Source: Epiperipatus broadwayi (Eukaryota > Onychophora > Udeonychophora > Euonychophora > Peripatidae). From it: a DNA stretch of 64,000 nt. Where the stretch lies: assembly GCA_028023455.1 (NCBI GenBank), contig JAQFVV010000022.1:10869100-10933099 (forward strand). Direction: 5' to 3'. Shown piece after piece: positions 13,601 through 23,767 of this stretch (position 1 is its first letter; every line of letters begins with the position of its first letter). A program made the position numbers and the translations under genes. The notes beneath the pieces were generated by a model. The model saw only the letters and a program-made list of their open reading frames with translations. It was not told the DNA's origin and did not search any database.

Positions 13601-15780
13601 TAATTAAATGAAGTTTATTTATTTATATTAACAGTTCACTCTTTGCTACTTTAAAAATTAGTGTGAAAATGTGTGTTCAATATATTAGACTGGTCATATT
13701 GCAAAAATTAAATTCTAATTCCTGTGTGCGATAATAAAAATGAAGGCTATAGACTTTCAAAATACGACTACATAATGTTGATAATCAAGGAACATCTCAA
13801 GTGTCAGCCATATCCTCTTCAGCAATCTTACTCTTCACCGAGAAACCACAATATTTTAATATTGAGAATATATCAATGAAAATTCTCTAAATATTAGTTG
13901 ACTAGTGGAATGCTATGTAATTGCAAACATGATATGACTACCTTTCTTTCAAAGCTTGTAAAGCAAACAACTTCTACTTAATATAATTAAAATGATTTTG
14001 CAATCACCACTCAGATGAATAATAAGTGATTGGTTTTCTCTCCAACTTTACTGCAATACTGTCTTTAAATCAATGCATATATTACATAGCTACATGGTAT
14101 AGCTAGTAACCACAAAAATTTTAAAGTGCTAGCATGTCTAGGTCACAAGTTATGACATGAAATATAATGATGTATTTTGTACCATTGTAGATTATCTTTA
14201 TTACTTTCCTTGCCATCACAAAATATTGCAAACCACTTTAATTTATCATGGCTTCATTGACATAGACAAATGAATCATTTCAAATAGTTCAATAACAATT
14301 TTTCAAAATTTAAAAGAAAATTTAATGTTAACATGTAATTCAGAGATGACTCTGCATGAAACTTGGAGAATCATTCAATGGGCATTTTTTCTTTGGGAGA
14401 CATTATTTATAAATCTCTCAATATAAAATGAATCTCCCCTCCTCTTCCAGATCTTTCTCCATCATCTATATTTATAATTTCAATTTTCATAATATCAAAC
14501 AAGGATCAAACAATCATTAACTTTTAGAATAGAAGGACTTGCATTTCTTTTTTATGGCAAACAAATAGAAACATTCTGATTAGATAGATGGAACAGAAAC
14601 AAATTCTAATTTATGTTTTGTTTCAACAACAAAAAAAGATTCATTATTATCTACTGAATTACTAACACTGAATCATTTCATCCATAACTAATATAAATCA
14701 AGTCTAATCATTTTTAGAATAGTTATCCTGTTCTAAGGTGAAATTACAGAAAATGAATTGAAACCAATATACTGAATAGAATACTAATAAAATCTCTTCA
14801 ATTCTCTCTTGCTCATAACAGCTGCTAAAGAGTACATTAGTTGTAAATATCAAAAACAATTCATTCCAGATTGAAACCAAATCAGCAGTGGTCTTTATAG
14901 TCAATTTTCACCTATTAAAAATTCAAAAATTGCTGACAAACTTGTAAAATCATTTAATAATGGCAGAAAAGTGTAGGAAAACTTTGTAAGATTTAATCAT
15001 AAAAGTTAATCACTTTTATCTAAGTTTGATAGCCCTAAAAGTTTTAGTAAAATTAAACTTAAACTTAGAAGCTCTCCCTACCCTTTTATTTTCTAAGATT
15101 TAAAAGAAACCATCGAAATACAGATTCATATGTGCTGTATCATAATGAAACAGAAACACACCACATTTTTCATACCTGTTCCAACTTATACAACATATGC
15201 AACCTTATCCCAGTAATACTTAAAAAAAAAAAAAAGACTTAGATATCAATCATATTCTAAAATCCGTTAAAACAGGATATATTGCAAGAATATGAGTTAG
15301 CATATGTTTTTTGGTGCATAAGATGTCCTTTCACTTACAATAATAATTCCAGAAGACACCGCACATTTACTAGGAAGCTAGAAACAATATAACAAAGAAA
15401 TAGGAAAATAACTGATGTAAATACAATAGTTTAGTGCTAATGCATCTAAGTTCGAACCTGTAATATGACCCACCCTTCTCCAAAAACAACAACAAAAAAA
15501 TTACATTTGTTTGCTACGTTCTGTAAAATGCTTAACAAGCCAATGCTGTTACTTATAACTACAAATGTAAATAATGATCTGTTTAAACCATCTGTGGGCA
15601 CTTTAACTTGATTTGTATGGTTTTAATTAACCATCACCCAGTCAGTTTTCTTGTATTGCCACAGGTGGTCCAAATAATAGATTGTAACCATTTTTTCATA
15701 GTACAATAAAGTTCTTTAAAAGATAAAAATTGTTACTGTCATACTAATAAAGCTGCCAATCTTATATATCAGATTTCTAA
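13601..15780. other. AT-rich stretch, no gene seen apart from a possible SINE scrap
   Basis: No convincing open frame was found. The 66-codon minus-strand frame at 14,704-14,904 has no recognisable motif. The one notable item is a tRNA-like B box at 15,449-15,459, listed separately. Confidence 0.45.
15420..15500 (+). repeat. Possible tRNA-derived SINE fragment (B box)
   Basis: The segment TTTAGTGCTAATGCATC followed by AGTTCGAACCT (15,449-15,459) resembles the region up to the RNA polymerase III B box (consensus GGTTCGANTCC) of a tRNA-derived SINE. An A-rich stretch follows after about 30 bp. No clear A box was identified upstream, and no second copy was seen in this window. Confidence 0.25.
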
Positions 15781-15789
15781 ACCCAAGAC

Positions 15790-16200
15790 TGACAGAAGAA
15801 GAAAAAGCATTAGAGTAAAATTGAAAACTTATCTTTTACAATGTTCCTCTAATATAAATGATAAAATCAGTAGATTTTGATGAATTTGCACTGGATTGTC
15901 TTAAACAAGAAAAGGTACTAGGAATATAAGATACCAAAGAACGGTTAGCAAAACTATTCAATACCATCATTCGTAAAGAAACATTAAAAAAAACATGGCA
16001 TAAAAGCAAAACTATAGCAGTCTTAAAATCAAGTAAATTCAACAATGATCTAAAAAATTATCACCAATAATATTTTTAAAAGAATTATATTACAAGAATT
16101 TTGCCTATAGTTGAAAACCATTTATCTCTCGAAGGGATACTTTATAGACAATCTTAGAGAATTGCTAAAATTGAATAGGGAGTAGTAAAAAGTTAGTTAG
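15790..16200 (+). pseudogene. Jockey/CR1-type reverse transcriptase fragment
   Basis: The plus strand reads DEFALDCLKQEKVLGI, a stop, then a stretch ending TWHKSKTIAVLKSSKFNNDL and KNYH. This follows the N-terminal RT pattern of Jockey/CR1-like elements (x-W-K-x-(S/A)-x-V-I-x-x-L-K-P-G-K, then NYRPISLL). Later residues ILPIVENHLSLEGILYR parallel the usual ...IVxxxLSxEQAGFR. Stops follow NYH, so it is a fossil of perhaps 110 codons. Wording and spacing differ from both the RTE and the SGNH-type element elsewhere in the window, so it appears to be a third non-LTR lineage. It directly precedes the RTE copy at 16,555. Confidence 0.6.
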
Positions 16201-16554
16201 AAAAAGATCTAAAAAATAGATTATTTGATCATAAATATAATTTTAATTAAATAATAACTTAAGATTCAAATATTACACATCTACACACATTAAGTATATG
16301 CATGTTTTGAATGTGCAAAAGTTTTTTTTTTTTATTACAGTAATTGGGTAAATTTATTTTTGCAATTTTAAAATGATCTATTCATTTCATTATCAGGTAT
16401 TTCAATTAACAATTTTTACAAAGCAAGATTAATTAATTATTATTTAATAAAGTCAATAATATACCTATTAAAAAAAAATCCTTTAATACATTTTTTTCTT
16501 TTCAAATCTTGTTTTTTTTTTTTAAAAAAATATTTTATAAAACATTTTTTTTCA

Positions 16555-16880
16555 TTTTAGATTTCCTCCAATGTTTCAATGTAGTTGTTCTAGCAAATAA
16601 TGCTTCAGAGCTTCAGGAAATAAAAGTAAGAAAGTAGGACTAAAGATAAATGTTAAAAAGATGTTAAATGGATTTTCTCAAAAGTTGAAAATAAAGATTG
16701 ATTATGATGACAGAAGAAATTAACAACTACATACCTTGGTCAGATCATTATTACAGATGGAAACATAATGAATGACATTAATCATAGAATTAAACTTGGA
16801 GTGTTTTTGGTAAAAAGAGCTTAATATTAAAAGAAAATATGCCAATGTATTTGAAAAGAAAGGTTTTTAATAACCGTGTT
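16555..16880 (+). mobile_element. RTE retrotransposon copy 1, left part (split by Merlin)
   Basis: Translation shows [11 protein letters not shown] just after where the RT FADD box should be, then the linker corresponding to KINVKK, MKIKIDYDD, TDGNIM and INHRIKLGV, all matching the better copy at 33,951-37,190. The element breaks off inside KVFNN/RVL at 16,880 and resumes at 19,277 on the far side of the Merlin transposon. It is 5'-truncated: nothing upstream of RT domain C is present. Several frameshifts occur. Confidence 0.88.
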
Positions 16881-16964
16881 GGTTGTCATCTGATCCTTCG
16901 TGTCAGTGGCTAGAGGCGCGATTTCTAATCAAAAACACATTAATATAACGTTTCCGGGCCAGCG
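16881..16964 (+). repeat. Left terminal inverted repeat of the Merlin element
   Basis: The first 26 bases pair perfectly with 19,251-19,276. Similarity then continues through GGCTAGAGGCGCGATTTCTA (partner CGCTAGAAGCGGGATTTCTA) and on to ACGTTTCCGGGCCAGCG (partner CCGTTTCCGCAGCCGC). It would be the transposase binding end. Confidence 0.85.
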
Positions 16965-16974
16965 ATTCTCTATT

Positions 16975-18500
16975 AATATTGATTTTTTTTTTTGGTTTGT
17001 TTGTTTGTTTACAAAGTTTACTTTCTTTCGTTTCTAATTTATTTTTCCCAAATAATATTTTTGACAATGGTATAATAATAGTTGTTTTTTTTTTTGGACT
17101 GCCGAAATTTAAGAGAGAACGGGTCTTTTTTGGTGTGTGTTCAAATAGTAATTTGTGTTTTTTTTTTTTTTTTAAATAGTATTATTGTTTTTGTAAAATT
17201 GGATTGCCGAAATTTAAGAGAGAACGGGGTTTTTTTGGATGGATCTTTAAATAATAATTGACGTTACTTTGATAGGTTTCCATTTGATTGCCGAGAACAA
17301 TTAGTGGGAGGGGTGTTTTTGTGTACGATTAAATAATAATTTACGTTACTTTGATAGGTTTATGTTTGATTGCCAACAACAATTATCGGGAGAAGTGTTG
17401 TTGTTTTTTTTTTCGCGCGTGTGTGTATGTTTAAATAAAAATTAAAACCGTTACTTTTATCGGTTTACATTTGATTAATGACCGATATGACTTCCTTTCG
17501 TTTATAAATTATGATTTTTGTTTCTACGGATAAATATTTTTGACAATGGGATAATAATAGTTGTTGTTTGTTTAATTTTTAATGACAAAAGGTTGTTTTT
17601 CGGTGCAGTTTCAAATAGTAATTTGGGTTACGTTTAAATAATAAGTTACCGTCTTACTTTGATTATTTTACATTTGTTTGACACTAATTATTGGGAGGGG
17701 TGTTTTTTTTGTGTGTACGGTTGTAGACAACAATTATTGGGTGAAGGGGTGGGTTAACCGTTTAAACAATAGTAGTTTTAAGTTGCGGTCTTACTTTGAT
17801 TGGTTTACATTTGTTTGCCGATACTAATTAATGGGAGGGATGTTTTTTTGTATGTACGATTGTAGACAACAATTATTGGGGAAAAGGGTGTAACCATTTA
17901 AAGAATAGTAGTTTACGTTACTTTTAGTGGTGGTGTACATTTGATTGCTGACAATAATTAGTGAGAGGGGTGGGTGTTTTTGGATGATGATTAAATACTA
18001 ATTTACCTTCCTTTTTATTTTACATTTGATTGCCGACAGCAATTATTTGGAGAAAGGGTTTTTTTTTTGTGTATGTTTAAATCAAAATTGAAGTTACTTT
18101 TATTTATTACATTTGATTGACAACCGATTGACTTTTTTTTCGTTTATAAATTATTGTTTTGGTTTCCTAAAAACTTAATATTTTTGACAATGGGACAATA
18201 ATAGTTCTTAATTTGATTATTATTGACAAGAAAGGATTTTTTTTGGTGTATGTTTAAATAGTAATTTGGGTTGTGTTTAAATAGTAATACTGTTTTCAAA
18301 AATGTGACAAAATTAAAGAAACAACGGGGTGTTTTTTTTTTTTTTTTATGGATCTTTAAATAATAATTTTCATTACTTTAATTTGTTTACATTTGATTGA
18401 CAACAATTAGTGGGAGGGGTGTTTCTGTGTATTTTAAATAATAATTTACATTTTTTGGTTAACAACAATTATTGTGTGTGTATGTTATGTTACTTTATTT
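16975..18500 (+). repeat. G/T-rich higher-order tandem array inside Merlin
   Basis: About eleven degenerate units of roughly 80-110 bp. Each has a TACATTTGATTGCCGACAAC-like word, then AATTATTGGGAGGGGTG, a T run with GTGTG, and TTTAAATAATAATTTACG. A second, longer period is visible: TTCGTTTATAAATTAT...ATTTTTGACAATGGGATAATAAT occurs near 17,030, 17,495 and 18,135, so units are grouped into blocks of about 470-630 bp. The plus strand is strongly T+G rich and poor in C. It replaces the region where the transposase catalytic domain should lie. Confidence 0.8.
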
Positions 18501-18520
18501 ATCAATTTGGTTAATAATAT

Positions 18521-18850
18521 TTACTGGTAGACTGTCAACTCATCACGGATCCGGTAATGCAGCAAACGTAAAGACTTGACGAACAGCATTTGAAATCCCT
18601 CAAACCAGCTGCCTTTTCGAAGTGCACATTTCTTTTGGCAAGAACGAGACTTACAAATGAAAGTCCAAAGATCTTTATGGACCTCAAGTCTCATACATTC
18701 ACCGCACAAACATCTTTTTTTCTTTCAGCAGGATTTTTTCTGCTGTAGAAATGTTACAGCACTGATGGCTTCCGTGTCTGGCAATTCCCATCTTTTCTGT
18801 TTTCGAATTTGCCATACTTTTTGTCTCGGAAAATTTCTCACTGAAACGTG
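18521..18850 (-). pseudogene. Merlin (ISXO2-like) transposase N-terminal zinc-ribbon relic
   Basis: On the minus strand the frame reads RWELPDTEAISAVTFLQQK, one stop (TGA at 18,725-18,727), then CLCGECMRLEVHKDLW, FICKSRSCQKKC, LRKGSWFEG and terminates with VYQ and a stop at about 18,521. The arrangement CxCGxxM...C...C followed by (S/L)RKGSWFEG is the N-terminal metal-binding region and linker of ISXO2-like/Merlin transposases. The following DDE-type catalytic domain, some 200 residues, is absent; the frame ends where the tandem array begins. The opposite-strand frame at 18,657-18,851 is a shadow. Confidence 0.8.
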
Positions 18851-19193
18851 ACTCAAAGCGTGATCTTTAAAATATTACCCTAACCCAACAGTACATCAAT
18901 TCGTCTTTAAAAAAAAAAGGTACCAATGAAAATTTAAATAATTTTGACACAATCAAATTAATACACCCTCGTATGATATTGTTACATCAAATACATAACA
19001 CAGCATTACGATATAGTGCGTGACACAAACAACTACGGTATTTTCCTCTGCTTTTAGCATCAGAAAAAGCCACACCGTTAGCCGCTAAACCGAGTTTACA
19101 TTCTTTCTAGATTTTATCATAGAAAGAAGACTTAACTCTGAGTTAACAATCTTTCTAGGATTTATTTTAGAAAGAATACTTAAAGGCTTGGGT

Positions 19194-19276
19194 GCGGCTG
19201 CGGAAACGGCATATTTCTAGAAATTTAGCTAGAAATCCCGCTTCTAGCGGCTGACACGAAGGATCAGATGACAACC
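19194..19276 (-). repeat. Right terminal inverted repeat of the Merlin element
   Basis: It is the inverted partner of 16,881-16,964 and ends CTGACACGAAGGATCAGATG then ACAACC. Just inside lie two imperfect direct copies of TTCTTTCTAGATTTTATCAT (near 19,100 and 19,150) separated by the small palindrome AACTCTGAGTT. Confidence 0.85.
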
Positions 19277-19675
19277 AATGTGTTTTACCAGTTCTTACAT
19301 ATGGATTTGAGACTTGGACACTTAATAGAAGAGCAATATAGATTTCCGATCATTCAAACAAGTATAGAGAGATGCATGTTAGAAGTAACAAGAGATCGAA
19401 AATGCAATTCATGGGTAAGAGAACAAACAGGTGTTACTGACATCATTGAAAGAATTAAAAGACTGAAATGGAGTTGGACTGGACATATTGCTAGAAGAGA
19501 TGATAATACATGGACAATTGAAATCTTGAATGGGATTCCCAGAGGTTGTAAAAGATCCAGAAAGAGATCACATGTGAGATTAAAGAAATAAGAAAGTTTG
19601 CAGGGGTGATGTGGAGAAGATGAACTGAACATGGAGAAACCTTCATCCTGCAGTGGATTGGTAATGGTTGATGAT
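19277..19675 (+). mobile_element. RTE retrotransposon copy 1, right part with 3' tail
   Basis: It continues the RTE copy from 16,880. Translation gives LRLGHLIEEQY, IERCMLEV, RDRKCNSWVREQTGVTDIIE and WSWTGHIARRDDNTWTIEIL, the conserved C-terminal region of RTE polyproteins (WAGHxARRxDxRW). It ends in a short TGATGATGAT tail near 19,668, the kind of simple-repeat 3' end typical of RTE. Frame changes and the transposon insertion make it inactive. Confidence 0.88.
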
Positions 19676-20800
19676 GATATAATCATTGTCAAGGACTGAT
19701 TATTCATATAAAATATATGTTAACAAAGAATTTCCAAAACCACATAATAAAAAAAAAACATTTTATCACATTAATTACAATTTTTTTTTACAACTTATTT
19801 CTTCCTTACTTTCGTATGTCTACATCCTTTTAGATTTTTATATAAAATATCCTCCAATTATTGTAATTACATCGGAATCCAAACAATATCTATTCAAAAG
19901 TTTATATATAAAATGCAAAAACAAGTTTTGAATACAAAGTGTTAAGATAGAAAATTATTTTATAGACAAATAAAAATTAAAAAAAAAAAAAACTAAATAT
20001 AAAAAAATGTAGACCCATGAAGATAAGCAAAGTTTTTTTTTTTTTAAAAAAAAAAAAATTACATGATAAAATATTTTTTATTATGTTTTGGAAATTTTTT
20101 TGTAAATGTATTTGTATATATTACAGGAATAATCAATCCTCGACAATGATTATATAATATAGTCAAAATGGAGGAGAACTGAAATAAAAAATGATTCATA
20201 AAATTAAAAAAAAACAAGATTTGAAAAGAAATAGTGCATTAAAAGATTTTTTGTTCTTAGTTTTTAAATTATTTTTTAAAAATATTTGGAATTTGAGGAT
20301 TAAAAACAACCTTAATTTGGTTTTCAATTCTATACGAAGGGGAAGCATGGGAGTAGGAAAAAGTCTATTATATTATGTTTGAAAATTTATAATTTTTTGA
20401 AACTATATAAAGATAGAAAGATTTGTTCCATTATCTCTCCATATCAGTCTATGTCTATAAATGAAGTTTAATTGTAGTTAATTTTTCTAGATTTCTATGC
20501 AGAAAAGATAGTTATTGGAAAATCATATATACTCAAATCATCTATAAATATTGAAAAACTTGAATGTTAATGGAAATCCTTAAAAAAAAGTCACGAATAA
20601 AAAAGTAAAAAATATCTAGGATCTCTTTTTTCAATTGTTTTCCTAAGTGGTATATGCTTAACTATAATTCAATATTTCTACTAACTACATAAAAAACAAT
20701 TCATCAATGTTCAAAAAAGTATAATAATGAAATTTATTTTAATACAATATATCAGCATGAGAAACACTAAAAACAAAATTGTTGACAATATTTAATAGAG
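19676..20800. other. AT-rich stretch, no gene seen
   Basis: Long A and T runs dominate (for example near 19,980 and 20,035). The short open frames at 19,686-19,931 and 20,191-20,382 are A/T-rich with no recognisable motif. Confidence 0.5.
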
Positions 20801-20983
20801 TTCAGAAACAAAGTTTGGATTGCCAAATTCACCACTTCCTTTAATTTGCTAGCGTTTCACATAGGTAGTGATCCCAAGCCCATCAATAGAAGAGAAGCAT
20901 GCTTTGCACTGTCTCGGAAATGGCAGTCATAACTCATTTGCATAAATTTCCATTTCTACAATGCAGTTATAACAACAGCAGCT

Positions 20984-21016
20984 ATGAGTACGAGAGCAAG
21001 TAGTCTCTTGAAAGCG
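20984..21016 (+). CDS. Possible very short first coding exon (speculative)
   Basis: In a less AT-rich island (about 20,820-21,020), an ATG at 20,984 is followed by 11 codons (MSTRASSLLKA) and then a good splice-donor match, GCG|GTAAGC, at 21,017. The peptide is basic and Ser/Ala-rich, like the start of a mitochondrial presequence, but it is too short to judge. A pyrimidine-rich stretch lies upstream. No downstream exon was identified. Confidence 0.15.
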
Positions 21017-21132
21017 GTAAGCTCAATAATTTAATAGTTTTATATTTTAGTAAATTAAAATTTCACTTTTAAACATATAATTTTTAGCTTCATTATCTGT
21101 GCATACAGCACATATATATATATATATTAGTT

Positions 21133-21341
21133 TATAATATCTTATATAAATGCAATTTATCCACTACTTTGAACACTTTAGCAAAAACCTTTTATTGTGA
21201 CTATATGCATATACAATCTTACGTATAAAGAAGACTGCAGGACAATCGAAACATAAGATTGTGTATGCATATAGGTACAATAAAAGATTTTTGCTAAAAA
21301 GTGTTCAAAGTAATGGATAAATTGCATTTAAATAATATTAG
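21133..21341. mobile_element. Palindromic MITE, family P copy 1
   Basis: The left arm (21,133-21,224) and right arm (about 21,254-21,341) are inverted copies of roughly 90 bp: AAATGCAATTTATCC, CTACTTTGAACACTTT, TAGCAAAAACCTTTTATTG and TATATGCATATACAATCTTA recur reversed. The loop is about 30 bp. It is a snap-back, non-autonomous DNA element. A shorter relative lies at 55,229-55,345. Confidence 0.8.
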
Positions 21342-22529
21342 GATTGCTAAAAAGTTGCCTGAAAAATCTACATACAACACCAGACGGTACTCAACAAGAC
21401 TGAAATACTTATTTAACTGGAAAAGATTTTTAAGTTATTTATTTACAGATTTTTATATAGAGTTTTCCAATGACTTTCATAGAATGAAAAAAAAAGGACA
21501 AAAGGTCTATTATGAAGGTATTTTTCTTAATATTTTCTATTAGTTTAATTTTGTTTAAGATGATTCCTCCTAGTCGTTGTCGAGTCACTATTTTTTTGTA
21601 TTTAAAATTTGATTTTATTTCAAAACTGCAGAAAAACAATATGGATTATGCACACGAGCTGCCTCATTCTTTTCATCTTTATGTTATCTTTTTAACAGTG
21701 TTGCTCTATGATAAAATTTAAATTTTTTTAATAAATTTTTATTTAAATAACTTCATTTATTTTTTTTTCACTCCTAAGTTTATTACTTTCCAAGAAAAGA
21801 TGGCATAAAATTTTTAGATGGAAAAAACTAATTCTGACACAGTCACCAAAGATTCTTTTCTAATTTCTAAACTGTTGGACTTCAAATATACTTTATCATC
21901 TAACAGTTCCAAAATTAATTTTTTATTTTTGGAACATAAATTAATTTCTTTAACCATGAAAAATGAAGAAAGATTGAGCACAGTATATATATAAAATCAA
22001 GCAGTATACCAGATTCGTCATCCAGACAATTCTTGAAAATGCCCCTGAATGTAATGGAAAAATAAGCATAGGCCTTTTTATACTATTTGCAGACATAAAG
22101 TTTTTCATTATATGTGACTAGTAAATTTTATATATGGTAAAATTATGAATAAAAGTAATGAATATACCAATAAAAATAATGCGGAATTGGAAAAAAATTA
22201 TCAAGTTGCTAACTTTTTAGTTTTTGCTGTAATAACATATATATATATGTAATTTCTTATAAGCCACGCATAATTCAGTTGGGGAATATTTGGAAATCAT
22301 ATTCAAGATTTGCAGATGTAATGATCTGCGATAGGTCTCATAATTTATTATCATGCCTGCATTTTAATAGTAATGAAAAACTACCAAATATACAAAATTA
22401 GGTCCATATATAGACCAATGCAACATAAAATTCAAAAGCTGCGAAGTTAATTGAGGAATCACTAAATGTACACATAATAATAATATGATCATTCAAAGCT
22501 AGTAAAGTGAGTGTTCTAATGATGGGTCA
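21342..22529. other. AT-rich stretch, no gene seen
   Basis: Two overlapping frames of 66-80 codons around 21,300-21,720 are composition-driven and carry no motif. Nothing else was recognised. Confidence 0.45.
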
Positions 22530-22930
22530 GTACAGTATATCATGGGTATGTGCACCATATGGAATTGTACATAGGTAAAAATCCATTTTATATTAGCCAA
22601 TATTTGCCACCCAAGCAATATTTTCAGTAGTTCTATAACATTTAAAAAGTATTGTGTTTTCTGCCTAAAAAAAAATATGAAAGTTTTTTGATTATATGGA
22701 GGTGCTGATCACTTAGCAAAAGTGAACATAGGCTGTCATAATGAGCATTTGCACCATATAGAAGTGTATATAGGTAAAAATATATCTTCTGCTAGCTAAT
22801 ACTTGACATTCAACCAGTACTTCTTTCAGTAGTTTTTATGATATTAAAAAAGAAATTGTTTTTTACTTAAAAAGATATAATAGTTTTTTTGATTATATGG
22901 AAAGATGATCTTATAACAAAAGTACACAGA
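22530..22930 (+). repeat. Two-unit tandem repeat, about 199 bp per unit
   Basis: The word TTTGCACCATATAGAAGTGT (22,748) repeats an earlier TGTGCACCATATGGAATTGT (22,549). Both are followed by ATAGGTAAAAAT, CAGTAGTT, a poly-A block and TTTGATTATATGGA. The units are diverged but collinear over their whole length, so this is an old tandem duplication. Confidence 0.75.
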
Positions 22931-23767
22931 GAGGTTGCTTTATTGCTCATCAACTAAAATTGAGATAGAGAATGAACCTCATCAAACTCCATCTTATTTA
23001 ATTCTTTCAGGAAGTTGACTGATGTTCAGCTCTACCCAATAACTTTCTGCATACATGCTTCGAGTCTGTGATCAGAAAAGGATGATTCTTGGATAATTCT
23101 TTGGATTATATCTGCATTTTTATTTATATGTTTATTTTTCCATATTATAGTAACATTTTATAATTTGTAAGCAATCGTTTTGTAACAATCTTTTGATTTT
23201 ATATTTTAGGTGGATTCTATCTAACAAAATGAAATCTTTTTCATAATGTGAAAAATAAAACAGACAATAAAAGATGATTCTCATTATTGTAAAAATATAC
23301 ATTTCTTTTCTATTTAGCTACATCATGTAAAGAATCTGAACCATTTACATTCTGAAAACTATTTAGACTAAATTATTCATCTTTGCTCATTTCTCTTCTT
23401 CAATATTCTCAGCCTGCAAATAAAAATCTCTTATGAGGTTTACGTTGTATGTTATTTTATTGAAAATTTTATAAAAAAGGAATTGAATCTTTTAATGAAA
23501 AATATATATATATTAAAATTGAGAAATTCTGAACAAATATCAAAATGATAATTTAAATAAAATGTTAACATATTATTCTTTTTATTTCAAATTCTATAAT
23601 GACTATATTTTTTCATCTTCATTACATTCTTTGTTATTTTATTTTTCTGATAGCACAAATTACACTATTTTTATATAATTCCAATTGAAAATATCTTAAA
23701 AATTGTGTTTTATATATAAATTATTCAAAAACCCAACATGGCTGCAGTTCGAGTAAAATAGTTAAAA

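Larger units (their letters stand above)
16881..19276 (-). mobile_element. Merlin-superfamily DNA transposon with internal tandem array
   Basis: Both ends carry an exact inverted repeat beginning GGTTGTCATCTGATCCTTCG (26 bp identical through CGTGTCAG), continuing with mismatches to about 83 bp. The 8 bp outside are ACCGTGTT on the left and AATGTGTT on the right (6/8 match); the uninterrupted RTE copies read AATGTGTTTTACC here, so this is a decayed target duplication. Merlin elements make 8-9 bp duplications and start with GG. A minus-strand transposase N-terminus (18,521-18,850) supports the superfamily. The catalytic domain is missing and most of the interior is a G/T-rich repeat array, so this copy is non-autonomous. 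Confidence 0.85.

Noticed and set aside
14704-14904. 66-codon minus-strand frame with several Trp and Cys residues
   Set aside because: No motif, no splice sites fitting it, and no second copy; treated as chance.
16979-17179. 66-codon plus-strand frame rich in Phe and Leu
   Set aside because: It lies in the T/G-rich tandem array of the Merlin element; composition alone explains it.
20191-20382. 63-codon frame ending GVGKSLLYYV, resembling the end of a P-loop
   Set aside because: Only a chance GKS; the rest is Lys/Phe/Asn-rich AT-driven sequence without a protein fold.
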